A model generated the notes under the pieces. The model was not told the origin of the DNA. It worked only from the letters and a program-made list of their open reading frames with translations, and did no database searches. From Calothrix membranacea FACHB-236 (GTDB taxonomy: Bacteria; Cyanobacteriota; Cyanobacteriia; Cyanobacteriales; Nostocaceae), in the NCBI RefSeq assembly GCF_014696315.1, contig NZ_JACJPX010000003.1:181596-245595 (forward strand): a stretch of 64,000 bases of DNA, in the 5' to 3' direction. Below are positions 36,602 to 46,214 of this stretch, piece after piece. Position 1 is the stretch's first letter. Every line of letters starts with the position of its first letter. Position numbers and translations under genes: made by a program.

Positions 36602-39514
36602 TTAAATCGACGACAGATGACTACTCCGTCGCCGTCTTTTACGCAGCCAAGTTTTACGTAATTCTTCTGCACCTAATAAAAGTGGGGGACAGATTAACAG
36701 AAATAACCATTGCCAAAGTGTCAATGGTGAAGTAGAGAAGATATGCCGCAGAGGGGGGATTTCAATGATGGCAATAATCAACGTCCATTCTGTGGCAATT
36801 CCCAGCCAGATAAAAGGATTAGAAAAGAATCCTAATCGCAAAATTGAAGTACGCTCAGAACGACAGGCAAAAACGTTACCATCTTGACAAGCAACGATAA
36901 TTGCCAAAGTCATAGTAGTAGCTTGAGCATAAATCAAGGCGATCGCAGGATCGGCGGTGCGAGAGAGAATTGCTGGTGCGATCGCTTGCAATGATGCCAA
37001 GTTGTAACCATAGCTTTGCCAAACCATGAAGAAGCCAGCCATCCCCAAAGCTGCTTCGATTAATCCTAAGAAACAGTAGGCGCGTAAAAGTAAAGAACGA
37101 TCCAGCAGTGGTTTAGATTTGGCACGAGGCGGCATCTGCATTGTACCTGCTTCAGCACGTTCAGCACCCAGTGCCAGGGCTGGTATGATATCGGTTCCCA
37201 AATCCACAATCAGAATTTGCATAATGATCAACGCTGGCGGGATTTTGAGGGTAACCATCAACAGAAATGGCACAAGTTCAGCAACATTGGATGCCAAAAT
37301 GTAGGTCATAAACTTGCGAATGTTCTGATAGACTGAGCGTCCTTGCTCAACTGCGGCGACAATGGTGGCAAAGTTGTCGTCTGTTAGTACAATGTCAGCA
37401 GCTTCTCTGGCGACATCTGTGCCGTTCAATCCCATTGCAATGCCAATATTCGCGGCACGCAGCGCAGGTGCATCGTTCACCCCATCGCCTGTGACTGCTA
37501 CTACTTCCCCGATATCTTTATAAGCTTGGACTAGGCGCAGTTTGTGTTCTGGTGACATCCGCGCAAACACTAAGCCTTCGCGATATTTAACAATTTGCCG
37601 TAGTTGGGCATCGGAGATATGTCCCATGCCTTCGCCAGTAACGACGCGTACCTTATCAGTTACCAAACCAATATTGCGGGCGATCGCTTCCGCAGTCAAT
37701 CCATAATCACCGGTTACCATTGTAACTTTGATACCAGCTTGATGACATTTAGCGATCGCATCGGCTACTTCCGCCCGAGGCGGATCGAACATAGCCACCA
37801 AACCAATAAAAATCAGGTTTTGCTCTAAATCTTGAGCTTTGAGATCCAGCAACTCTTGGCTACCCCGACGCGCCGCCAATCCCAAAACGCGAAATCCTTG
37901 CCTTGCTAAATTATCATTAGCTTGGACAACATCATCCCAAGCCTCATGGATTAATTCCTGTACAACACCATCGTGCAGAACTGTATGGCAATGCTTCAAA
38001 ACTTCTAGAGGGGCACCTTTAGTAAATGCTAAATAGGGTAATTCATTTTGCCATAACTCCGCAGCTTGCCAATTTAGCACTACTGTCATCATGCGACGGC
38101 GAGAATCAAAGGGAATCTCGCGTAAGCGTGGTACCTGTTGTTGTAAATTTTCTAAATTTAGTCCCCCTTTGGCGGCTACTACTAGCAACGCGGCTTCTGT
38201 TGGATCGCCAATTTCTTGCCAACGGCTAGGGGCTGTCAGGTGAATTAGGCGGGCGTTAGAACAAAGGGCAGAACCGATGAGTAAAAGATTTGCTTTCCAG
38301 GCGATGGCGGTATCTGATGGTAATCTCACCTTACCCACCGTGGGATCGTAACCTGCACCTGTGACCTCAATCAAAGCCTGGGTACTAGAAGGATGAGACT
38401 CCTCGGGTAACCAGAGATAGCGCACCGTCATTTCATTTTTGGTCAGCGTCCCTGTCTTATCGGTGCAAATTACAGTTGTAGCGCTGAGGGTTTCCACAGA
38501 TGAAAGCCGCCGCACCAAAGCATTGCGCCTGGCCATGCGTCGGACACCAATAGCCAAGGATAAAGTGACTGTTGGTAATAATCCTTCTGGCACGAGTGCC
38601 ACAATGATGCCGATCGCAAAAATAAAGCTTTCTTTTACCTCAATCCCCACCAAAAAATACGCCAGCAAGAAAACAATAATTCCCATGCTGACAGCGATCG
38701 CAGTGATAATCCGCACAATGCGGGCAACCTGAACTTCTAAGGTGCTGGGTTCTCGCTTGACTACTGTTGTTAAATGGGCAACCTGTCCGAACTCCGTCTG
38801 AGCACCTGTAGCATAAACCACCGCTACAGCGCGTCCGGCGGCGACAGTTGAACCTGCTAAAACTAAATTGGCGATTTCCGAAGGATTCACCTTTTCTTGC
38901 ATCGGTTGCTCACCTGGACGTAGCAAAGTTTTACCGCCACGAATCGGTACTGCTTCCCGCAACCTTACTGGGTAAGCATTCCGTGCTACAGGTAGAGATT
39001 CCCCTGTCATTACCGACACATCTAAATACAAGTTATCAGCAGATATCAAACGTGCATCAGCAGAAATGCGATCGCCTTCTTCTAGTTGCATGACATCGCC
39101 ACGCACTAACTCCCGCGCTGGAATTTGCTTCAGTTCGCCATCCCGATACACTTTCACCTGCATCGGCAATACTTTTTTTAAAGCGACTAGCGCTTGTTCT
39201 GCTTGAAACTCTTGCCAAAAGCTAAAGATAGCGTTGATCAAAATTACCGCCCAAATGGCCCAGCCAAGTTCAGGTGTCCGCGAAATAAACGCTAAAGTAC
39301 CTGCCACCCAGAGCAGCAAAGCCATGAAATGAGTGAGTTGGTCAGTAAAACGCAGCCATAGGGGACGATGAGCTGGTTCCGGTAACTCGTTTGCGCCGAA
39401 TTGTGTAAATCTTCGTTGAGCTTCATCTGCCGATAAGCCATTGGTAGCGCTCCCTAGCGACTCATAGACCTCTTCAACAGGTAATGTCCAGATAGGTTGA
39501 TGAGACGATGCCAT
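36602..39514 (-). CDS. Type II cation-translocating P-type ATPase
   Basis: This 970-residue P-type ATPase has an N-terminal cation ATPase domain, SVMTGESLPV (about 167-176), helix-4 motif VALVPEGLLP (E310), the phosphorylation site ICTDKTGTLTKNE (D352), a nucleotide domain (KGAPLEVL), VTGDYGLTAEAIA, and the hinge VTGDGVNDAPALRAANIG. Four to six C-terminal helices follow. The PEGL motif places it in type II (Ca2+ or Na+/K+-like). The ion cannot be fixed by reading. The C-terminus is basic (RKRRRRSS). It acts in the plasma or thylakoid membrane and is monocistronic. Confidence 0.95.
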   Translation of the reverse strand: MASSHQPIWTLPVEEVYESLGSATNGLSADEAQRRFTQFGANELPEPAHRPLWLRFTDQLTHFMALLLWVAGTLAFISRTPELGWAIWAVILINAIFSFWQEFQAEQALVALKKVLPMQVKVYRDGELKQIPARELVRGDVMQLEEGDRISADARLISADNLYLDVSVMTGESLPVARNAYPVRLREAVPIRGGKTLLRPGEQPMQEKVNPSEIANLVLAGSTVAAGRAVAVVYATGAQTEFGQVAHLTTVVKREPSTLEVQVARIVRIITAIAVSMGIIVFLLAYFLVGIEVKESFIFAIGIIVALVPEGLLPTVTLSLAIGVRRMARRNALVRRLSSVETLSATTVICTDKTGTLTKNEMTVRYLWLPEESHPSSTQALIEVTGAGYDPTVGKVRLPSDTAIAWKANLLLIGSALCSNARLIHLTAPSRWQEIGDPTEAALLVVAAKGGLNLENLQQQVPRLREIPFDSRRRMMTVVLNWQAAELWQNELPYLAFTKGAPLEVLKHCHTVLHDGVVQELIHEAWDDVVQANDNLARQGFRVLGLAARRGSQELLDLKAQDLEQNLIFIGLVAMFDPPRAEVADAIAKCHQAGIKVTMVTGDYGLTAEAIARNIGLVTDKVRVVTGEGMGHISDAQLRQIVKYREGLVFARMSPEHKLRLVQAYKDIGEVVAVTGDGVNDAPALRAANIGIAMGLNGTDVAREAADIVLTDDNFATIVAAVEQGRSVYQNIRKFMTYILASNVAELVPFLLMVTLKIPPALIIMQILIVDLGTDIIPALALGAERAEAGTMQMPPRAKSKPLLDRSLLLRAYCFLGLIEAALGMAGFFMVWQSYGYNLASLQAIAPAILSRTADPAIALIYAQATTMTLAIIVACQDGNVFACRSERTSILRLGFFSNPFIWLGIATEWTLIIAIIEIPPLRHIFSTSPLTLWQWLFLLICPPLLLGAEELRKTWLRKRRRRSSHLSSI

Positions 39515-39679
39515 GATCTTGTTCGGTGTTGGGTTATCAAGAAAAGCAAAACTTCAGTGCCAACTGTCAATTTAATTCGTAATTCGTAATTCGTAATTAA
39601 TTATTGAACAAGGTTGTACAGATAAAGTAAATTTCACGCCCATGCATGAAAAATCAAACTTTAGCTGTAGATTTGTAGC

Positions 39680-40087
39680 TCAAATTTTAACCTTGATTGC
39701 ATCATCTAATAAACCCAAGTTCTCTGCTTGCTTAAAGGCTTGTTCTAAAGACATACCTTGTCTGGTAGCAAGATACATTAATACCATTGCGATGGCGCGC
39801 ACGGAGCTATCACAATGAATTAAAGTAGGTTTAGGTAGCTCGGAAATAGTTTTAAATACTTGGGTTGTAATTGAAGGATTAATTTCTGTAATTCTTATTG
39901 GCAGATTAGCATAATGTAATCCCAGCAACTGCGTATAAAACTGCTCGCTGCTTTGGAAACCTATTTCGTCATGCGATCGCAAATTTAGTACAGACTTATA
40001 GCCCTCATCAGCAAGTTTTTTCAATTCTTCTGAGCTAATTTGTCCGGCAATAGTTAATTCGTTGTTAATTTTTCTGATTGTATCCAT
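39680..40087 (-). CDS. DUF442/BLH-type phosphatase-like protein
   Basis: This 135-residue protein resembles the DUF442 (beta-lactamase-hydrolase-associated, dual-specificity phosphatase-like) family: ELTIAGQISSEELKKLADEG, VLNLRSHDE and the C-x4-R loop TLIHCDSSVRAIAM. The usual loop has a Gly (C-x-S-G-x-R); here it is CDSSVR. The family acts on unknown phospho-substrates. A very strong Shine-Dalgarno (GGGAGGAGGGAGGG) directly precedes the ATG. The gene lies alone upstream of the P-ATPase, on the same strand and 165 bp away. Confidence 0.82.
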   Translation of the reverse strand: MDTIRKINNELTIAGQISSEELKKLADEGYKSVLNLRSHDEIGFQSSEQFYTQLLGLHYANLPIRITEINPSITTQVFKTISELPKPTLIHCDSSVRAIAMVLMYLATRQGMSLEQAFKQAENLGLLDDAIKVKI

Positions 40088-40295
40088 CCCTCCCTCCTCC
40101 CAAACGGTGAATAATGAATTAAAGAAATGAGATATAAGTCTGGTAAATCACCCTAAATTATTGAATGAAATCACTACACAAAAACGTTGCTTACTTTACC
40201 CTGTGCTTGAGCTTTATAGGGGAGAATACAGGTTGTTTTCGTGTAGTAAATTTCACAGACATAAATTTTATCCTTTAATCCATTTCACCAAGGAA

Positions 40296-40472
40296 TTAAA
40301 AATGTTTTTGTTCAGGAGGATCGCCTTCATATGGTTGTACTCCTGTCTCAGGGTAATTATCATTACTTGGCGTAAAAGCTCTAGCCGCTCCAGTATAGAT
40401 ATAGCGAATCACTTGTTGTGGAACTTCAACAATGGCCTGTAATATTTGCCCAATTTTAGTTGTAGTAGACAT
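40296..40472 (-). CDS. Conserved-looking 58-residue small protein
   Basis: This small gene has ATG at 40472-40470, TAA at 40298-40296 and a GGAG ribosome site about 9 bases before the start. The product begins MSTTTKIGQILQAIVEVPQQ, continues VIRYIYTGAARAFTPSNDNY, and ends in an acidic/Pro-rich tail (PETGVQPYEGDPPEQ). The first half could form an amphipathic helix. No family is recognised. The plus-strand ORF over the same bases has no ribosome site and looks like a shadow. Confidence 0.65.
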   Translation of the reverse strand: MSTTTKIGQILQAIVEVPQQVIRYIYTGAARAFTPSNDNYPETGVQPYEGDPPEQKHF

Positions 40473-40595
40473 GATTTTTTCTCCAGAGTATATAAAAGCT
40501 ATTTAACCAAAAGAATGAAAATGAAAGTATTTATAATCAAAGGCAAGTATTGTTATTTAATCTAAATCTTGATATTTTTAAAATACTTTCATCCT

Positions 40596-41297
40596 TCATC
40601 TTTCAACAGAGAAATCTTCAGTGAATTCTTTTCGAGTTAGAGGTGTTTTTAAAGTTATACCTTCACCGCCAAGAGGATAATTTTCATCCAGTAGCTTTCC
40701 ATCTACTGAGATAAAAATCTTAGCATTTGGCTCGAGACTGCTAGCTGTGTATAAAACTTGAGCAACTCGATAAACCATTGAACTTGTACCTCCTCCAGAG
40801 GCAAATTCACCTGACAAGTTGACATAAACTCCTGTAGGAGTAATTTGCAAACCTAATAATTTAGTACCTGCGGGAATTGTAGTACTCAAATTATTAGTTT
40901 GAGGACTGTTAAGCATATTATCCAGCGCTGCTTTTAATGCCACTTCTTTAGAAGATTTATCTTGAATAGTAACCAACTGCGGCACTAAAACCATTTTTGT
41001 TCCCTCAACTTTTACCCAATAAGTTTGAGGTTGTAATTGTACAGCGGCTGGTTGAACTTTTGGCACTAATTTTATTGCTGGCTGAGGAACATTTACTTGT
41101 TCTTTTGATGGAGAAGCTATTCTGGGTGGAACCTGTGAAGCCGAGGAATTATCTAATTGGGAAGAATTAGTAGGTGAATTGGCAGGTTTTGTTGTTTGCC
41201 AAGCCCACAAAGCACTTCCTCCAACTACCATGAGCAGGAGTAGCATAAAACCAATTAGGTATTCATGTTGAACAGAATGATTATGTTGGTTTCTCAT
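40596..41297 (-). CDS. GerMN domain-containing membrane-anchored protein
   Basis: This 233-residue protein has an N-terminal anchor (LIGFMLLLLMVVGGSALWAW), a Ser/Pro/Gln-rich linker, and a C-terminal GerMN domain (about 120-225: ALKAALDNMLN, TKLLGLQITPTGVYVNLSGE, VYRVAQVLYTASSL and ISVDGKLL). GerMN proteins are extracytoplasmic. They are found in spore germination and in wall-associated lipoproteins of non-sporulating bacteria. I chose ATG 41297 over the ORF start at 41369 because AGGAGA lies 6 bases before it. Role in cyanobacteria unknown. Confidence 0.85.
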   Translation of the reverse strand: MRNQHNHSVQHEYLIGFMLLLLMVVGGSALWAWQTTKPANSPTNSSQLDNSSASQVPPRIASPSKEQVNVPQPAIKLVPKVQPAAVQLQPQTYWVKVEGTKMVLVPQLVTIQDKSSKEVALKAALDNMLNSPQTNNLSTTIPAGTKLLGLQITPTGVYVNLSGEFASGGGTSSMVYRVAQVLYTASSLEPNAKIFISVDGKLLDENYPLGGEGITLKTPLTRKEFTEDFSVER

Positions 41298-41764
41298 AAC
41301 TATCTCCTGCAAATTGACTGATTTAAAGAATTTTTGCAATAGCAATCCTCTAGCTACGCTTGAATTCAAAATTTATATGTTTAGCATTTTGAATTTTGAA
41401 CTCCCACCTCTGGCGTAGCTCAAGGAGTTATACAATCTCGGCTTTACTATCAAGGTAAGCAAAGAATTTGAGGAACTTGTGAGGATTGGGGATCGGGGAT
41501 TGGGAAAGAGCAGGGGGGACAAGGAGACAAGGAGACAAGGGGAAAGGGGAAAGGAGAATACCAAACACCAAACCCCAAATTAACAATTATTGACACTTCC
41601 CAACCCCTAATTCCAATTACTGATTACCCATTACCCATTACTGATTACCCATTACCCATTACCCATTACCCATTACCCACTCACTTCCTCACAAGTTCCT
41701 CAAATTATTCCCATATAACTTCACTGTCAGGCTAAGAGCAGCTTGACGTGGTAGCGGAAGCTAT
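41298..41764. other. Repeat-rich spacer upstream of hoxE
   Basis: This 467-bp spacer contains purine-rich 7-8-bp repeats (GGAGACAA, GGGGAAA, about 41515-41555), a CCAAACA run, and the TTACCCA heptamer array (41622-41681). The hoxE promoter should lie in the last ~80 bp. Confidence 0.5.
41622..41681. repeat. Heptamer tandem array (TTACCCA)
   Basis: About eight units of TTACCCA occur with TGATTACCCA variants. This is an STRR-type array ending about 80 bp before hoxE. Confidence 0.85.
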
Positions 41765-42340
41765 ATGGAACTTCTAAAAAAAAGGCTCAAATTTATGAAT
41801 TCAGCATCTGCTGCTCAACCTAAAAACAGCAAAACAGCAACTTCAGCAACACACGCTAGTGGTGATAAACGCTTTAAGATGCTGGATGCAACTATTAAAC
41901 GCTATCAGTATCAACAAGATGCACTCATTGAGATTCTGCATAAAGCGCAGGAACTCTTTGGCTATTTAGAAACCGATGTATTAATTTACGTTGCCCAAAG
42001 TTTAAAATTGCCACCTAGCCGAGTGTATGGTGTTGCGACTTTTTATCATTTATTTTCATTAGCACCAAGTGGCGCACATAGTTGTGTGATTTGTACGGGT
42101 ACGGCTTGTTATGTCAAAGGCGCGCAAGCGATTTTGACAGAACTAGAAAAATCTGACAACATTCGCGCAGGTGAAACCACACCTGATGGACAAGTGTCAT
42201 TGTTAACTGCAAGGTGTCTAGGTGCTTGTGGAATTGCCCCAGCTGTAGTTTTTGATGGCACTGTCTTAGGAAATCAAACTGCTGAATCAGTACATGAATG
42301 GATACACCACTGCACCGCTGAATGCACAAAGGAAGGCTAA
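41765..42340 (+). CDS. hoxE: Bidirectional NiFe-hydrogenase diaphorase subunit HoxE
   Basis: This 191-residue NuoE-like protein has the [2Fe-2S] cysteines C110, C115, C151 and C155 (CTGTACYVKG and RCLGACGIAP) and a helical N-terminal domain (FYHLFSLAPSG). HoxE passes electrons within the HoxEFU diaphorase, which couples the hydrogenase to NAD(P)H or ferredoxin. The start may be ATG 41795 instead. hoxF follows after 3 bp, so they are co-translated. Thin-filament cyanobacterial orthologues are ~160-175 residues, so the longer N-terminus may not be translated. Confidence 0.93.
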   Translation: MELLKKRLKFMNSASAAQPKNSKTATSATHASGDKRFKMLDATIKRYQYQQDALIEILHKAQELFGYLETDVLIYVAQSLKLPPSRVYGVATFYHLFSLAPSGAHSCVICTGTACYVKGAQAILTELEKSDNIRAGETTPDGQVSLLTARCLGACGIAPAVVFDGTVLGNQTAESVHEWIHHCTAECTKEG

Positions 42341-42343
42341 AAA

Positions 42344-43990
42344 ATGGATCTAGCTGAATTAGTTGAAATTGCCCAGAAAGAACGTGCTTCTGAGAAACCA
42401 GTGCAAGTTCGCTGTTGTATGGCGGCGGGTTGTCTGTCTGCTAATTCCGAAGCTGTCAAGAAAAGTTTGGATGCAGCTGTCACAGCCGCAGGTTTAGAAG
42501 AACAAGTGCAAGTAACTGGCGTTGGTTGTATGCGCTTGTGCTGTCAAGGGCCATTAGTTGAAGTTAAGGGAGAAATTAAACAATCTTCAGTTGATAAACC
42601 AGTTGCAGAAGAAACCCTCGGTACGCTTTACGAAAAAGTTGCGCCAGCAGATGCAGCATCGATTATTGGCACTTTAACGGGTGGCGAAACCACAGTACAA
42701 AAAGGTGATTTAGCGCAGCCATTTTTTACCTATCAAATGCCAATTGTTTTAGAAAACAGTGGCAAAGTAGATCCCGAACGCATTCAATCTTATATTGCGG
42801 CTAAGGGTTATCAAGGGCTTTATCATGTGCTGCGGGAGAAAACTCCAGCAGATGTCATTGATACTATTACTCGCAGTGGTTTGCGGGGTAGAGGTGGTGC
42901 TGGTTATCCCACAGGGGTGAAATGGGCAACAGTTGCTAAAGCTAAAGGCGATCGCAAGTTTGTGATTTGCAACGCCGATGAGGGAGATCCTGGTGCATTC
43001 ATGGATCGCAGCATTTTAGAAAGCGATCCCCATCGTGTTTTAGAAGGAATGGCGATCGCAGCTTATGCTGTCGGTGCAGAGCAAGGATACATTTACGTGC
43101 GCGCTGAATATCCTACCGCCATTAACCGCTTACAAATTGCCATTCGCCAAGCGCAACGTCTGGGTATTTTGGGTACTCAAATCTTTGACTCCCGGTTTGA
43201 TTTTAAAGTTGATATCCGCATTGGTGCAGGTGCTTATGTTTGCGGTGAAGAAACTGCATTAATGGCATCTATTGAAGGTAAACGCGGTATGCCAGAACCT
43301 CGTCCTCCCTATCCGGCTGAGTCTGGTTTGTGGGGATATCCAACTTTAATTAACAACGTTGAAACCTACGCCAATATTTCACCGATTATTCGCAAAGGTG
43401 CTGAGTGGTTCGCCAGCATCGGTACAGAAAAAAGCAAAGGTACAAAAGTTTTCGCCCTTGCTGGTCAAATTACTAACACTGGTTTAATCGAAGTACCGAT
43501 GGGAACGCCATTAGAACTGATTGTAGAAACAATGGGTGGTGGTGTACCCAATGGCGGTATAGTCAAAGCCGTACAAACAGGCGGCCCTTCCGGCGGATGT
43601 ATCCCCGCATCAGCTTTTAATAGTCCGGTAGATTATGAATCACTGGCTCAACTAGGTTCAATGATGGGTTCTGGTGGCATGATCGTCATGGATCAAACCA
43701 CCAACATGGTTGATGTTGCTCGTTTCTTCATGGAATTCTGCATGGATGAATCCTGCGGTAAATGCATTCCTTGTCGGGTGGGAACTGTGCAATTGCATCA
43801 TTTATTAACCAAGATTAGTGAAGGCAAAGCCTCTATGACTGACTTAGCTTTGCTAGAAGAACTCTGTGAAACGGTGAAATTTACCAGCCTATGCGGTTTG
43901 GGACAGTCAGCACCCAATCCAGTATTCAGTACATTACGTTATTTCAAAGAAGAGTATTTAGCATTAATTAAACAAGGCGCAAAAGTTTAA
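42344..43990 (+). CDS. hoxF: Bidirectional NiFe-hydrogenase diaphorase subunit HoxF
   Basis: This 548-residue NuoF-like flavoprotein has an N-terminal thioredoxin-like [2Fe-2S] region ([24 protein letters not shown]), NAD/FMN motifs ([47 protein letters not shown]) and a C-terminal [4Fe-4S] site ([13 protein letters not shown] with the fourth Cys in SLCGLGQ). It oxidises or reduces NAD(P)H. Only hoxE is adjacent. hoxU, hoxY and hoxH are not in the ~20 kb downstream. In Anabaena PCC 7120 hoxEF and hoxUYH are also in separate clusters. Confidence 0.95.
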   Translation: MDLAELVEIAQKERASEKPVQVRCCMAAGCLSANSEAVKKSLDAAVTAAGLEEQVQVTGVGCMRLCCQGPLVEVKGEIKQSSVDKPVAEETLGTLYEKVAPADAASIIGTLTGGETTVQKGDLAQPFFTYQMPIVLENSGKVDPERIQSYIAAKGYQGLYHVLREKTPADVIDTITRSGLRGRGGAGYPTGVKWATVAKAKGDRKFVICNADEGDPGAFMDRSILESDPHRVLEGMAIAAYAVGAEQGYIYVRAEYPTAINRLQIAIRQAQRLGILGTQIFDSRFDFKVDIRIGAGAYVCGEETALMASIEGKRGMPEPRPPYPAESGLWGYPTLINNVETYANISPIIRKGAEWFASIGTEKSKGTKVFALAGQITNTGLIEVPMGTPLELIVETMGGGVPNGGIVKAVQTGGPSGGCIPASAFNSPVDYESLAQLGSMMGSGGMIVMDQTTNMVDVARFFMEFCMDESCGKCIPCRVGTVQLHHLLTKISEGKASMTDLALLEELCETVKFTSLCGLGQSAPNPVFSTLRYFKEEYLALIKQGAKV

Positions 43991-43992
43991 TT

Positions 43993-44018
43993 GTAGAGAC
44001 GCGATTCATCGCGTCTTT
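43993..44018. repeat. Palindromic repeat copy after hoxF
   Basis: GTAGAGACGCGA, TTCA and TCGCGTCTTTT form a copy of the dispersed palindrome. It begins two bases after the hoxF stop codon and may function as a transcript-end hairpin. A GAGTCAA heptamer run follows at 44044-44067. Confidence 0.7.
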
Positions 44019-44242
44019 TGGAGAGATTCGATTAACCGCGTACAAGAGTCAAGAGTCAAGAGTCAAAAATGACCAATGATTCTTGGCTCAAAAACCATGA
44101 CAGCAGACAATAAATCTGAGATAGGTAGGGGCGATATGCCAAAGATTGTGGATGCCGTGCCCTTACAAATAATTTATCTGTCTATCTTAATTTCATTACC
44201 AATTACCAATTACGAATTGGTATTACTTTGGAGGTAAACAAT

Positions 44243-44659
44243 ATGATTTTCCTCAAAAGCATTATTGTTTGGCTAGTGTTTATCCTGGCTGAAAGCGTGA
44301 ATGGAACTGTTCGTAATCTTTGGCTTGTACCAGCCTTAGGTGATTTTTGGGCACATCAAATATCATTTTTCACCGGGTCGATTTTAGTGGTGGCGATCGC
44401 AACTATTTTCGTAAAATGGCTTCATGCTAACCGCACCTCTCAATTGCTCAACATTGGGATACTGTGGATGCTGCTAACTCTAAGCTTTGAGATTTGCTTA
44501 GGGCGCTTTGTTTTAGGCTATTCTTGGCAGCAAATCGCCGCTGACTACAACTTGTTGCACGGTGGATTAATGCCTATTGGTTTAGTTCTCTTAATATTAG
44601 CCCCATTAATCGCCGCAAAAATTCGCGGTGTTGCGCTCAACAACAATCAAACGGCTTAA
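44243..44659 (+). CDS. Four-helix integral membrane protein, unknown function
   Basis: This 138-residue protein has four predicted helices (IFLKSIIVWLVFILAES, FTGSILVVAIATIFVKW, LNIGILWMLLTLSFEICLG and GLMPIGLVLLILAPLIAAK). Ile/Leu-rich, with a conserved-looking E in AESVNG and SFE. TTG 44228 extends the frame by five residues, but GGAGG lies about 8 bases before ATG 44243, a near-perfect site. It lies 252 bp after hoxF on the same strand, with repeats between, so it is probably a separate unit. Confidence 0.7.
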   Translation: MIFLKSIIVWLVFILAESVNGTVRNLWLVPALGDFWAHQISFFTGSILVVAIATIFVKWLHANRTSQLLNIGILWMLLTLSFEICLGRFVLGYSWQQIAADYNLLHGGLMPIGLVLLILAPLIAAKIRGVALNNNQTA

Positions 44660-44885
44660 AGTTGAATGTCACTTACTTGAAAATGGGCATGGGGCATGGG
44701 GCATTGGGCATTAGTAATTATATTCTCCCCATGCTCCCTGCTCCCTGCCCCCCTGCCTCCTCATTTGTACCCTGGGTAAGACGTAATCATACTATTGGCT
44801 CTCTAGGATTGTAAATGTTGCTACCTAAGGTTTAGTAGTAACCGAAACGCAAACATAGAGCAGTTATAAAGGAATTTCCCAGGAT

Positions 44886-45068
44886 ATGAATAGTTCGTTA
44901 AACCGACCCTTTGCTGTCGTAACTGGTGCTTCTAATGGCATCGGTTACGAACTCGCCAAACAGTTTGCCCAAAACGGTTTTGACCTCTTAGTTACAGCCA
45001 CCGGATCGAGCATTAACGAAGCTGCTAAAGCTTTTGAGAGTTTGGGTGCGAAAGTTGAAATATCTTAA
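44886..45068 (+). pseudogene. Truncated short-chain dehydrogenase/reductase (N-terminal fragment)
   Basis: Sixty codons encode only the NAD(P)-binding start of an SDR: FAVVTGASNGIGYELAKQFA (TGxxxGIG motif), then a second beta-alpha unit, with a stop after AKVEIS. A whole SDR has ~240-280 residues and needs the YxxxK site, which is missing. Downstream, no continuing frame is found. Instead there is a dispersed repeat (about 45105-45180, GCCAGTTGCTACCCTGCGGG...). Most likely a gene remnant left by a deletion or repeat insertion. Confidence 0.8.
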
Positions 45069-45104
45069 AATTATCAGAGAAAATATAATTTCATAAAATA
45101 ACTT

Positions 45105-45180
45105 GAACGCCAGTTGCTACCCTGCGGGAAGGCTTTCAGCGAACAAGTCTGGCGACCGAACGCACTGGCTCCTTTTGACC
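45105..45180. repeat. Dispersed repeat next to the SDR fragment
   Basis: The segment GCCAGTTGCTACCCTGCGGG through AACGCACTGGCTCC has complementary outer ends (GCCAGT...ACTGGC). It resembles small dispersed repeats of Nostocales spacers, and may mark the breakpoint of the SDR gene. Confidence 0.6.
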
Positions 45181-45320
45181 ACCTGAGCGCGAAATATACA
45201 ATTTAAACGCGTAACAGCTTACTTAGTCCCCAATCGCCAATTCCTATTTTTCTGCGAATTTCAGGAATCCTCTGATTTGCCTGTGTAGTCATAAATCTCG
45301 ATTTTCTAAGCTGACAACTG

Positions 45321-45578
45321 ATGAATCGCTTTGCGTCTTTGATTATCGCAGCTTCAATTGCATCTATTGCTACTTTAGCGATCGCCCAAAGTACTGATGC
45401 TAGAACATGCACTCTCTACCGTAATTGCTACTATCAGACATCTAATACCTCTAAATCTGTAGTTGAGTATGATGCAGATAAAAATTTTTACACAAGTAGG
45501 ATGTTTAGCATATTGATCGTTCTTGGGGTCACGAAGATAGCAAAAAATGCTTTAGAGTCGTGGCTGAATAAAGCTTAA
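45321..45578 (+). CDS. Hypothetical small exported protein
   Basis: This 85-residue protein has a signal peptide (MNRFASLIIAASIASIATLA, cleavage near AIAQS), two Cys in RTCTLYRNCYY that could pair, and a second hydrophobic segment (MFSILIVLGVTKIA). Not recognised. A small hairpin-like protein in the periplasm or membrane is plausible. No clear ribosome site is seen. Confidence 0.5.
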   Translation: MNRFASLIIAASIASIATLAIAQSTDARTCTLYRNCYYQTSNTSKSVVEYDADKNFYTSRMFSILIVLGVTKIAKNALESWLNKA

Positions 45579-45892
45579 AATTGCTTAAGTTATGTTTAGA
45601 TAGCTCTAAGCTGATATACACCTAGATGAAGTATTGGGGCATTAGGGCTGTAAAGGTTTTTAGTGGGAATGTCATGAGCAGTAACTGCAAATTTCTGTTC
45701 ATTTAGTTAATGAACTGATAATTTCATAAAGCTAAAAAATGTTACTTAAAGTTTACCTAGCATTTAACGGCACAATTTTTGAGAGAAAATAATTTTATAG
45801 GCAAGCTGAGATTAAAATCGTAACCTCAGCTTTCCCTGACCCATCTCCTTAAATGTTTTTTGTGTTGCACAGACACACACATGGAGGTAGAA
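45579..45892. other. Spacer
   Basis: 314 bp with no supported ORF or obvious repeat. It probably contains the promoter and leader of the small gene at 45893. Confidence 0.4.
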
Positions 45893-46006
45893 ATGTTACA
45901 CGATACTTTAGTACCAGATCTTAGCACTTACCTCTTCATCAAAATTTCTGTGTTGATTTTGGCACTGTTAATATTGATGATTGTAGCTGCGGCCCCTGTT
46001 CTTTAA
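45893..46006 (+). CDS. Small 37-residue single-helix membrane protein
   Basis: ATG 45893 with GGAGGT 5-10 bases upstream, stop at 46004-46006. The peptide begins MLHDTLVPDLSTYLFIK and ends in one long helix (SVLILALLILMIVAAAPVL). The perfect ribosome site argues that it is translated. The size and layout resemble small subunits of thylakoid complexes, but I cannot name it. Confidence 0.6.
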   Translation: MLHDTLVPDLSTYLFIKISVLILALLILMIVAAAPVL

Positions 46007-46214
46007 AAATCAACTCAAAAATCAACGTTCCCACTCTGATATTTCACAGATGTGAGTAGTCTTTGCTGTTTAATGAGCCAACTCGTTAATTGCTGAGAGA
46101 TTACTGTATCTGTGTTGGGGGTACAGTTGATGGCAATCGAATCGCAAGTGAAGCGGTAGCGATATTATGGGCGTGAAATCAGCAGAATAAAATACCTGAA
46201 TCTGGATTTAAAAG

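Noticed and set aside
37119..39093. Several plus-strand ORFs of 61-97 residues
   Set aside because: They are antisense shadows of the P-type ATPase gene.
40161..40442. Plus-strand 93-residue ORF
   Set aside because: It has no ribosome site and overlaps the better supported 58-residue minus-strand gene.
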